Assembly (NCBI GenBank): GCA_038741495.1
Contig: JAVYKX010000002.1
Location: 446,541 to 510,540 of the forward strand
Length of the DNA: 64,000 nucleotides
Direction: 5' to 3'
DNA from: Thermofilum sp.
GTDB taxonomy: Archaea > Thermoproteota > Thermoprotei > Thermofilales > Thermofilaceae
Part shown: in pieces, positions 57,426 through 64,000 of the stretch
Layout of the letters: each line of letters starts with the position of its first letter
Position numbering within the stretch: the stretch's first letter is position 1
Translations under genes and position numbers: made by a program
The notes under the pieces: model-generated
Seen by the model: the letters and a program-made list of their open reading frames with translations, nothing else
Database searches by the model: none
Told to the model about the DNA's origin: nothing

Positions 57426-58228
57426 AAGTCGAGGACGTCCGGCAGGGGCAGCGGCAGCACGGGCGGAGGCCTCCTCTTGTGCTCGCTCCTCCTATGCATC
57501 TCCATAACCCGCTCGACAACCTCCTCGCTGACTCCGGCTTCTCGCGCCGCCTCGCTCGGCTCCAAGCCCCTGTCGAAGACTAGGTACAGCACCTCGTCGA
57601 TAACCTCGTAGCTCAGCCCCAGCTCCCCTTCCGCGGTCTGCCCGGGCCACAGCCTAGGGCTGCTCGGCTTGAGCGCAATGCGCTCAGGGATGCCTAAGTG
57701 CAGGGCGAGCTGCCGGACCCAGGTCTTGTAGAGGCTCCCCAGAGGCATCACATCCACCCCTCCGTCACCGTACTTCGTGAAGTAGCCTATCAGCAGCTCG
57801 CTCTTGTCGCCGCTGCCTACGACGAGGTAGCCTCGCCTGTACCCCCGCTGGTGGAGGATGATCATACGGATCCTCGCGGCGACGTTCCCCCTCTCGACGG
57901 GAGTCATGCTGCCCAGCCTTTCGTCGAAGCTCCTGAGCAGGGGCTCGATGTCGATTACCTCGATGTTCCGCTCTGGCACGCCGGCTACTTCAGCTACGCG
58001 CATCGCGTCCTCGATATCCTCTCTAGGGGTGGCAGCCGACGGGAGTACGAGCAGCAGGGTGTTCTCGGCTCCGAGGGCTCGAGCAGTGAGAACTGCCGCA
58101 ACTGCGCTGTCTACACCACCGCTTACGCCGACGACGCCACCCCTCTTCCCGGCCTCTTCGAGCACGTACCTGCGTAGACCAGCGGTGAGCAGCCGCTCAA
58201 CCTTATCCGCCTTGATCCTCGGCAGCAT
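57422..58228 (-). CDS. nadE: NAD+ synthetase (ammonia-dependent)
   Basis: 268 residues. The PP-loop is SGGVDSAVA (about 36-44), and GSGDKSELLIGYFTKYGDGG (about 139-158) is the deamido-NAD site. No glutaminase domain is present, so it should use ammonia. It performs the last step of NAD synthesis. The C-terminal tail is Arg/Pro-rich. ATG 58228 faces a small unknown gene across a 50 bp divergent region. Confidence 0.95.
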   Translation of the reverse strand: MLPRIKADKVERLLTAGLRRYVLEEAGKRGGVVGVSGGVDSAVAAVLTARALGAENTLLLVLPSAATPREDIEDAMRVAEVAGVPERNIEVIDIEPLLRSFDERLGSMTPVERGNVAARIRMIILHQRGYRRGYLVVGSGDKSELLIGYFTKYGDGGVDVMPLGSLYKTWVRQLALHLGIPERIALKPSSPRLWPGQTAEGELGLSYEVIDEVLYLVFDRGLEPSEAAREAGVSEEVVERVMEMHRRSEHKRRPPPVLPLPLPDVLDF

Positions 58229-58278
58229 GCCCTCTCTACTCGGGAGAGGTTAATATACGTCGTGCGCATTAAGCTATC

Positions 58279-58554
58279 GTGAGCGTTTCGAGAGCCAAGC
58301 TCTACTCCTTCCTGAGGAGCGTCGGCCTCTACGAGGCCACCGAGAGGGAGGGGGTGGTGACCATCAGGTTCTCCTCGATGGACCTCGAGGGAGCTATAGG
58401 GGGAGTAGCTGAGATCGTCATCACTGGGCTGGTGAAGGGGGAGAGGGTGGAGGTAGCGAGAGTGGTCATCGTGAAGAACGGTGCCTCCGAGGACGTGACC
58501 CCGGAGGTTCTTGGAGGCTGGCTCAACTACATTGAGCGCTACGAGCATGCCTAG
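58279..58554 (+). CDS. Small unknown alpha/beta protein
   Basis: 91 residues. Two beta strands (VVTIRF; VAEIVITGLVKGERVEVARVVI) and flanking helices; native codon use. GTG 58279 is the likely start, with A/T-rich TTAATATACG about 30 bp upstream. No family recognised. It is followed by the phosphoglycerate mutase gene 86 bp downstream; no enzymatic motif is visible. Confidence 0.65.
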   Translation: MSVSRAKLYSFLRSVGLYEATEREGVVTIRFSSMDLEGAIGGVAEIVITGLVKGERVEVARVVIVKNGASEDVTPEVLGGWLNYIERYEHA

Positions 58555-58640
58555 TGTGCCGGCCGGGCTCTTTTAGACTAATTGAGTGTATAACCGTAAG
58601 TACAATAAGTGCCCGCTCCTCAGTGTGCTGGGCCTGCGAG

Positions 58641-59915
58641 ATGAAGCTAGTTTACCTGGTATTGGACGGAGTGGCGGATAGGCCGGAGGACGGCCCCACC
58701 TCTCTAGAGGTTGCGAAGAAGCCCGCGCTCGACGCGATTGCAAGGCGGGCCCGCTGCGGCCTCATGTACGCGATTGAGCGCGGAGTAGCTCCCGAAAGCG
58801 ATGCGGCTGTCATGTCGATTCTCGGCTACAACCCCCACGAGGAGTACACCGGCAGGGGTCCTCTGGAGGCTGTCGGCGCCGGGCTCTCGCTCCGGGAGGG
58901 CTACGAGGTCGCTTTCCGCGCCAACTTCGCGACGGTGGATCCGGATACGCGGAGAATCGTCGACAGAAGGTGCGGCAGGAACCTCTCCAGCGAGGAGGCG
59001 AGAGAGCTCGCCAGGGCGCTGGACAACCTCCAGCTCAACGTGTACGATGCTTACGCTCGCGTGATTGCGACGGTTGGGCACAGGGCTGTAGTTGTCATCG
59101 GGAGCAGGAGCTTCCCCCTCTCCGACGCGGTCGACAACACTGATCCAGCTTACGAGAAGAGGGGGTACGTCTCCGAGGCGAGGTCCTCCTTCGAGCCCTT
59201 CATCGCCAGGGCAAGGCCTCTCGATAAGTCTCCCGAGGCGCTTCGCACAGCGGAGCTCGTCGACATGTTCACTGAGCTGTCGATCAGCATCCTGAAGAAC
59301 CACCCTGTCAATCTCAGGAGGGCTGCCGAAGGCAAGCTCCCGGCTAACGCTATACTGCTGAGAGACGCCGGGGGGAGGCTGCCCAGGCTGCAGAGCATCA
59401 GCGCCAAGTTCGGCCTTAGGTTCGGCGCAGTTGCCGAGATGCCTGTCGAGGTCGGGATCTCCAAAGTGCTGGGGATGGAGATTGCCAGCGTCCCGCCGCC
59501 TACAGAGGATAAGGCTGCCGACTACGCGGTCAGGCTCGAAGCCACATTGAAGCTCCTCGACAGGGTTGACGCCGTGTACGTGCACCTCAAAGGTCCGGAC
59601 GAGCCGGGCCACGACGGGGACCTTAAAGCGAAGGTCAAGGCGATCGAGCTCATCGACCAGCACTACGTCTCGAAGCTTGCGAGAGAGCTGCCGAGCGACG
59701 CTGCGATCCTCGTCACGGCCGACCACGCGACGCCTTACACGAGGAAGGCGCACAGCGGCGACCCGGTGCCCGTCGTGCTTGCACACGAGAAGCTGGAGCC
59801 GGACGGCGTGAAGGAATTCACCGAGAGAGCTTGTGCCGGCGGTTCCTTGGGTGTGATCGAGCACGGCTACCAGCTCCTACCCACCGTGCTGTCCCTGCTG
59901 GGGTTGAGAAGGTAG
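58641..59915 (+). CDS. apgM: 2,3-bisphosphoglycerate-independent phosphoglycerate mutase (archaeal)
   Basis: 424 residues from ATG 58641 (MKLVYLVLDG). Metal motifs of the alkaline phosphatase superfamily are seen: LDGVADRP with Asp10, the ESDAAVMSILGY nucleophile region, GPDEPGHDGD and VTADHATPYTRKAHSGDPVP. It interconverts 3- and 2-phosphoglycerate in glycolysis and gluconeogenesis. An in-frame extension back to 58554 is Cys/Ser-rich and not typical of the family. Confidence 0.95.
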   Translation: MKLVYLVLDGVADRPEDGPTSLEVAKKPALDAIARRARCGLMYAIERGVAPESDAAVMSILGYNPHEEYTGRGPLEAVGAGLSLREGYEVAFRANFATVDPDTRRIVDRRCGRNLSSEEARELARALDNLQLNVYDAYARVIATVGHRAVVVIGSRSFPLSDAVDNTDPAYEKRGYVSEARSSFEPFIARARPLDKSPEALRTAELVDMFTELSISILKNHPVNLRRAAEGKLPANAILLRDAGGRLPRLQSISAKFGLRFGAVAEMPVEVGISKVLGMEIASVPPPTEDKAADYAVRLEATLKLLDRVDAVYVHLKGPDEPGHDGDLKAKVKAIELIDQHYVSKLARELPSDAAILVTADHATPYTRKAHSGDPVPVVLAHEKLEPDGVKEFTERACAGGSLGVIEHGYQLLPTVLSLLGLRR

Positions 59916-59970
59916 AGTAGTTTAGCTCTCTAAACGAAGAGAATTTTCTCGACGTCCCCTACTCTCCCCC

Positions 59971-60678
59971 GTGAAGAGGAGGTTAAAGTCCCTCGAAGTG
60001 GCTCTCAGCGCTATTTGCGCAGTGCTCTACGCGCTCGTAGGCTGGCTTAGCTACCTGGGCATCTTCACTCCTGTTTTCGGCGTTGTGCGCTTCTGGCCTT
60101 CAGTCTTCATCCCTGCAGTCTTCGCGGTGGCTTTCTCGCCGCTTGTGGGAGGGCTTGGAGCAGCGGTGGGGATCTTTATCAGCGACATGCTCATCCACGG
60201 CAACGCTCTTCTGAGCCTCACCGTCGGGGTTCCGGCGAACTTCCTCGGCTTCTACACCGTCGGCGAAGTTTACCGAAGGTTGAGGAGGGGGTCTGTCCCG
60301 CTTCTCGTCGGCGAGCTGGTGCTGTCCCTCGCTGTGCTAGCCATCCTGCACGCTTGGGGTGTCGTGCCGACAGACCTGCTGGTGGCAGGCTCGCTAGCTG
60401 GGGCTGTAACGCTAGCTTTCGCCGCGGTTTTCAGAGGAGATGACAGGAGCGTCGTTCTGGCCGGCTCCACCGGGCTGCTAGTAGGGTCGGCGGTGATCGG
60501 CGCAGGGGTGTGGGCGTTCAGCCAGTTCTTTACGCTGCCTACGGGTGAGAGCTCACTACCGCTCACGGCCGCGGCCGCCTGGTTCGTCTGGACGTACTTC
60601 ACTGAAGTTCCCTTCATCGCGGTGCTCACTCCCCCCATTGTCAGAGCGCTGCGGCACGCGAAGCTCGCGTGGGGCTAA
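59971..60678 (+). CDS. Multi-span membrane protein resembling an ECF S component
   Basis: 235 residues with six or seven hydrophobic segments. The N-terminal ALSAICAVLYALVGWLSY and the early GxxxxxxxxF pattern in RFWPSVFIPAVFAV recall S components for vitamins, and GAAVGIFISDML fits the conserved third helix. Which vitamin is unknown. GTG 59971 is used. It precedes pantoate kinase by 55 bp on the same strand, so a CoA-precursor link such as pantothenate uptake is possible but unproven. Confidence 0.65.
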   Translation: MKRRLKSLEVALSAICAVLYALVGWLSYLGIFTPVFGVVRFWPSVFIPAVFAVAFSPLVGGLGAAVGIFISDMLIHGNALLSLTVGVPANFLGFYTVGEVYRRLRRGSVPLLVGELVLSLAVLAILHAWGVVPTDLLVAGSLAGAVTLAFAAVFRGDDRSVVLAGSTGLLVGSAVIGAGVWAFSQFFTLPTGESSLPLTAAAAWFVWTYFTEVPFIAVLTPPIVRALRHAKLAWG

Positions 60679-60733
60679 CCTGGTTAACTATCGATTTTTA
60701 AGCGGTTTTCCCCACCCTCTAGGTGAGCTTTCC

Positions 60734-61630
60734 GTGAGCAAACGCTGCGCTGAAGCCTGGAGCCCCGCCGGTCTCTCCGGGCTATTCGAGGCTCACGTAG
60801 TGCCCGGCGACCTGCTCAGGACGGGAGCGAGGGGCGCAGGTCTCGCCCTGTCCGCTGGAGTCAGAGCGCGAGTCTGCCTCCGCGAGGAGCCTGGTATCGT
60901 AACGCTGCTTAACGGCGTGCAGGGGGATTACTTTGTAGCGAGGAGTGTTGCTGAGCTACTGCTGAGCAAAGCCTCCGAGGAAGCCGGACTGCTGGTAGAG
61001 CAGGAAGCTCAAGCTCCAGTGGGAGGAGGGCTCGGGACGAGCGGTGCTAGCGCTCTCGCTGTCGCACTAGCCTCGGCTAAAGTGCTCAAGCTGAAGCTCA
61101 CGTACCGGGAGGTCGCGCAGGCTGCCCACATAGCGGAGATCAAGTGCGGGACGGGTTTGGGGACGGTTTCCGGCTTGGTGGTGGGCGGCGCGGTGATAGT
61201 CGAGAAGCCTGGAGCACCGGGCTTCGACGAGGTTAACCGCATCCTCTTCGACCCGGCGCTCAAGGTCGTCGTGGGGTTCTTCGGGCCGATCGTGAAGAGC
61301 AAGGTGCTCCGGAGCGATGGCCTCTCGCTGGTCAACGAGCTGGGGAGGAGCGCGCTGCAGGAGCTCGTGCGGGAGCCAACGCTGGAGAAGTTTCTCGAGG
61401 TTTCGAGGAGCTTCACCCTGAAAGCGGGGCTCGCTACACCTAACGTTCTGCGAGCGTTCGAGGCTCTAGCGAAGCTCGACGTGGTGGGCTTCTCCCAAGC
61501 GCAGGTCGGCGACACAGTTTTCGCAGTAGCGGACAGCAGCTCCGCCGGCGAGGTCGAGAGCGTGCTGAGAGCTTTAGGAGCGCGCACCCTTACTGCTGAG
61601 ATCTCCTGGGCTCCAGCGCACCTGGTGTAG
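60734..61630 (+). CDS. Pantoate kinase (GHMP family)
   Basis: 298 residues from GTG 60734, which follows AGGTGAG at a 6 bp spacing; TTTTTAAG lies about 40 bp upstream. The ATP loop APVGGGLGTSGASALAVALA (about 96-115) is the GHMP motif, and SPAGLSGLF at the N-terminus fits archaeal pantoate kinase. It phosphorylates pantoate on the archaeal route to CoA, paired with phosphopantothenate synthetase elsewhere. A longer frame beginning at 60545 lies within the previous gene and is rejected. Confidence 0.88.
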   Translation: MSKRCAEAWSPAGLSGLFEAHVVPGDLLRTGARGAGLALSAGVRARVCLREEPGIVTLLNGVQGDYFVARSVAELLLSKASEEAGLLVEQEAQAPVGGGLGTSGASALAVALASAKVLKLKLTYREVAQAAHIAEIKCGTGLGTVSGLVVGGAVIVEKPGAPGFDEVNRILFDPALKVVVGFFGPIVKSKVLRSDGLSLVNELGRSALQELVREPTLEKFLEVSRSFTLKAGLATPNVLRAFEALAKLDVVGFSQAQVGDTVFAVADSSSAGEVESVLRALGARTLTAEISWAPAHLV

Positions 61631-61675
61631 CTCTGAGCGGGAAAGCATTTTACCGCGCGTTTTCCTCTTAAAGGC

Positions 61676-61957
61676 GTGGCAAAGCTGGTACGCGCGCACG
61701 TGTACGTTTCCGGCTACGTTCAGGGAGTCTTCTTTAGAGCTTCAATGCGCGAAGTCGCTCAGCAGTACGGCGTGAAAGGCTGGGTCCGCAACCTCCCCGA
61801 CGGGCGCGTCGAGGCAGTGCTCGAAGGCGAGGAAGATAAAGTGCTGAAGGTTATCGAGTGGGCGAGGCGGGGACCGCCCCTCGCCAGGGTAGAAGACGTG
61901 CAGGTGGTTTGGGAGGAGTACAAGGGAGAGTTCAAGGACTTCAGGATAAGGTGGTAG
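61676..61957 (+). CDS. acyP: Acylphosphatase
   Basis: 93 residues. [32 protein letters not shown] contains the phosphate-binding loop with Arg (FFRA) and the catalytic Asn (WVRN); the family motif is split here between residues 13-23 and 37-42. It hydrolyses acyl phosphates such as acetyl or carbamoyl phosphate. GTG 61676 is 30 bp after TTTACCGCG. It is immediately followed by moeA. Confidence 0.95.
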   Translation: MAKLVRAHVYVSGYVQGVFFRASMREVAQQYGVKGWVRNLPDGRVEAVLEGEEDKVLKVIEWARRGPPLARVEDVQVVWEEYKGEFKDFRIRW

Positions 61958-61959
61958 TT

Positions 61960-63171
61960 TTGCGGAAGCTCCACAGAGTATCTGAAGTTCTCCAGCAGGC
62001 GCGCTCCTACGCAGCGTTACCGCCTACAGTGCGCGTACCGGTGCAGGAGGCGCTGGGCCGCTACTCAGCCGAGCTCGTGGTCAGTTCGTTCAAGCTGCCC
62101 CCGTGGCCGAAAAGCGTGGTTGACGGCTACGCTCTCAGAGCTGAAGACGCGGAGGCTGCGGGCCCCTCCTCTCCCGTCGCCCTGAAGCTGAAGCCGGGCG
62201 TGGTGAGGCCTGGGAGCGAGCAGCGGGAGAGGCTGAGCCCTGGGGAGGCTCTCATGGTCGAGACGGGCGCGCCACTCCCCGAGGGGGCGGACGCTGTCCT
62301 ACCCGTCGAGGACGCTGAGGAGAGAGAGGGCAAACTGCTCGTTTTTAGAAGAGTTGCGAAGTTCGAGAATGTTTCGCTGCCGGGTGAGGAGTACGATGAA
62401 GGCTTAGTGATCGCTGAGAAGGGGTCGAGGGTGACGCCAGCCGCGCTCGGCGCGCTGATTCTCGAAGGCAGGCGGGATATCCTCGTCTACGACCTGCGCG
62501 CTAGGCTCCTGAACGTTGGCGACGAGATCGTGAGGGGAACCTACTTCAGGCCTTTCACCCACTACGTGATCGCGGCGTGGCTGCAGCACCACGGGATCCG
62601 CGTGGAGGAGATCTCGGTGGCTGGCGACGACGAGGAGGAGGTGAAGCGCTGGATCTCGAGAGGGGAAGCCTACCTCACGCTGCTGGTGGGCGGCACGTCG
62701 ATGGGGGGCCACGACGTCACTGTGAAAGCGCTCGAGTCGCTGCACCCCGAGTTCCTGGCTCACGGCTTCGCCGTCCAGCCCGGGAAGACTGCTTGCCTCG
62801 CGATCCTGAAGGGCAGGCCCATCCTGGCGCTGAGCGGGCTACCCGTGGCAGCGATGTCCACGCTCGAGATCGTCCTCAAGCCCTTCCTCAGGGAGCTGGG
62901 GCTCAGGCTCCCGGAGTACCCGCGCGTACGCGCTCGGCTAACTAAGAGGCTAACCGTGAAGACGGGCGTGGTGGGCTTCGCTCGAGTCAGGGTCTACGAG
63001 GAGGGCGGCATACTCTACGCTGAGCCCCTAATGGTCGGCGGCTCGGGCTCGCTCGCGAGCTTGCTCCGCGGAAACGGGTTTGTCATCGTCCCGGAGGACG
63101 TGGAGGGATTCGACGAAGGGGAAGCCGTGGAGGTGCAGCTCTACGGAGAGGTGGCGAAGCGGCATGGCTGA
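61960..63171 (+). CDS. moeA: Molybdopterin molybdenumtransferase MoeA, copy 1
   Basis: 403 residues from TTG 61960, chosen because AAGGTGG lies about 5 bp before it; the AcyP stop is just upstream. Family motifs: PPWPKSVVDGYAL, TGAPLPEGADAVLPVE, LNVGDEI and GGTSMGGHD, then a C-terminal domain IV beta barrel. It inserts Mo or W into adenylylated molybdopterin. It overlaps copy 2 by 8 bp. Many archaea carry two moeA genes, one perhaps specialised for tungsten. Confidence 0.92.
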   Translation: MRKLHRVSEVLQQARSYAALPPTVRVPVQEALGRYSAELVVSSFKLPPWPKSVVDGYALRAEDAEAAGPSSPVALKLKPGVVRPGSEQRERLSPGEALMVETGAPLPEGADAVLPVEDAEEREGKLLVFRRVAKFENVSLPGEEYDEGLVIAEKGSRVTPAALGALILEGRRDILVYDLRARLLNVGDEIVRGTYFRPFTHYVIAAWLQHHGIRVEEISVAGDDEEEVKRWISRGEAYLTLLVGGTSMGGHDVTVKALESLHPEFLAHGFAVQPGKTACLAILKGRPILALSGLPVAAMSTLEIVLKPFLRELGLRLPEYPRVRARLTKRLTVKTGVVGFARVRVYEEGGILYAEPLMVGGSGSLASLLRGNGFVIVPEDVEGFDEGEAVEVQLYGEVAKRHG

Positions 63172-64000
63172 GCGTAAGATCTACCGGAAACTCGTCGCGG
63201 TTGACGACGTGCTCCCCACGATCGAGAAGTATGTGCCGCTGGAGCCGCTCGGAGAGGTGGAGGCGAGCCTGCAGGAAGCTGTGGGCCGCGTGCTAAGCAG
63301 GAACGTTTACGCTCCTACCAACTACCCTCCCTACACTCGCTCGCTCGTCGACGGCTACGCGGTGATCAGCGAGGACGTCGCCGGCGCCTACGAGGACAGG
63401 CCTAAAGAGCTGAAGCTCGTGGGTACTGTCAAGACGGGGGAGACGGTCCTGCTCCGGATCGGGAGAGGTGAGTGCGCCGGCGTGTCCACTGGAGCCGTGC
63501 TACCCTACCCTGCTGACGCCGTTGTCCCGGTGGAGTACACACACGCGCGCCCGGGCGTAGTTGAGATCTACAGGTCTGTGGCGAAAGGCGAGAACGTCGA
63601 CCCAGCTGGGTCGGACATCGCTGAGGGTGAAGTGCTTGCCTGGAGAGGGGATATCGTAACGCCAAGCCTTGCAGCTCTGCTGGCGGCGGTGGGGGTCAGC
63701 AGAGTCCACGTCTTCAGGCCGGTGAGGGTCGGGGTCGTCCCCACGGGCAACGAGCTGCGGGAGCCGGGGGAGGGGCTGGAGTACGGCCAGGTGTACGACT
63801 CGAACTCGTACCTGGTCTACGGTGTCGCGAAGATGCTTGGGGCCGACGCGCGAATCTATCCCCGTGCCCCCGACGTCCTGGAGGAGGTCGAGGAAGCGAT
63901 CCACAGGGCTCTCGGGGAGAACGATATCGTGGTCACCATCGGCGGGACATCGGCCGGCGAGGAGGACCTCGTGTACAGGGTGCTGTCCAGCCTCGACCCG
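63164..64000 (+). CDS. moeA2: Molybdopterin molybdenumtransferase MoeA, copy 2 (partial)
   Basis: About 279 residues are visible before the window ends. Motifs are NYPPYTRSLVDGYAV, STGAVLPYPADAVVPVEY, VPTGNELREPG and IGGTSAGEEDL. GNELREPGEGLEYGQVYDSNS gives the T-G-(D/N)-E-L site of MoeA seen in two pieces (VPTGNEL; YDSNSY), a motif that copy 1 has in reduced form (LLNVGDEI). Overlapping genes imply coupled translation with copy 1; the full protein probably continues with domain IV or a periplasmic-binding-like extension outside the window. Confidence 0.9.
   Translation, partial: MAERKIYRKLVAVDDVLPTIEKYVPLEPLGEVEASLQEAVGRVLSRNVYAPTNYPPYTRSLVDGYAVISEDVAGAYEDRPKELKLVGTVKTGETVLLRIGRGECAGVSTGAVLPYPADAVVPVEYTHARPGVVEIYRSVAKGENVDPAGSDIAEGEVLAWRGDIVTPSLAALLAAVGVSRVHVFRPVRVGVVPTGNELREPGEGLEYGQVYDSNSYLVYGVAKMLGADARIYPRAPDVLEEVEEAIHRALGENDIVVTIGGTSAGEEDLVYRVLSSLDP

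Noticed and set aside
58704-59864. 386-codon minus-strand open frame
   Set aside because: It is the shadow of phosphoglycerate mutase on the other strand.
60545-60733. Longer start of pantoate kinase
   Set aside because: It overlaps the preceding membrane protein in another frame; GTG 60734 has a good Shine-Dalgarno.

Overview
The window is about 60% G+C and almost fully coding. It reads as a chromosome segment of a thermophilic TACK archaeon (Thermoproteota), perhaps near Thermofilales. The reasons are an Orc1/Cdc6 initiator, a short XPF nuclease without a helicase domain, ribosomal proteins aL12 and eS25, RadA plus a RadA paralog, NreA, an Lhr helicase, GGR-type lipid reductase genes, archaeal ApgM and pantoate kinase, and TATA/BRE promoters placed 25-35 bp before start codons (many transcripts look leaderless). 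Genus is an inference. No rRNA, tRNA or CRISPR array was seen.

Layout. 1-3758 (minus): ferritin-like fragment, pyruvoyl arginine decarboxylase, PrmC-type methylase, SufT-like protein, XPF, Orc1/Cdc6. 3759-4845: ThpR between two strongly foldable intergenic segments and a decayed TnpB-element right end. 4846-8055: small membrane protein, DUF354, aL12, A24 peptidase, YlqF-type GTPase. 8114-12327: three enzymes matching the Thermotoga-type myo-inositol route (IolM, IolN, IolO) with a 2-hydroxyacid dehydrogenase; the matching first enzyme, IolG, lies at 34139. 12344-20300: NreA, then two TnpB elements. The first splits the tRNA 2'-phosphotransferase gene kptA; between the elements are an aldo/keto reductase and an MtrA-like/thymidylate synthase fusion. 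20313-35155: SufS, PheS-PheT, HAD phosphatase, glucan phosphorylase, Fe-ADH, THEP1-SurE-FTHF cycloligase-nucleotidyltransferase operon, HIT, Dph6, ATP-cone protein, SPL-like radical SAM protein and IolG.

35158-44298 is a genome-maintenance block: Lhr, eS25, RadA and a tightly overlapping four-gene operon (winged helix, degenerate RecA-like protein, HhH-RecA paralog, Cas4/RecB-like nuclease). 44407-53489: membrane-anchored PLD nuclease, an AIR-synthase-like/ThiN fusion, AlaX, a methyltransferase, a GGR reductase, an LctP permease and a complete CbiMNQO-type Co/Ni ECF transporter. 53631-64000: UbiA and CtaB prenyltransferases, MFS transporter, NadE, ApgM, ECF S-component-like protein, pantoate kinase, acylphosphatase and tandem moeA genes.

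The strongest novelty is the TnpB pair. Their left ends (about 92% identical over some 130 bp by hand count) and right ends are nearly the same, while the two TnpB proteins are strongly diverged. The 3' regions carry hairpins with compensatory changes, as expected of TnpB guide (omega) RNAs. The second strongest is the recombination operon; the third is the archaeal inositol pathway.
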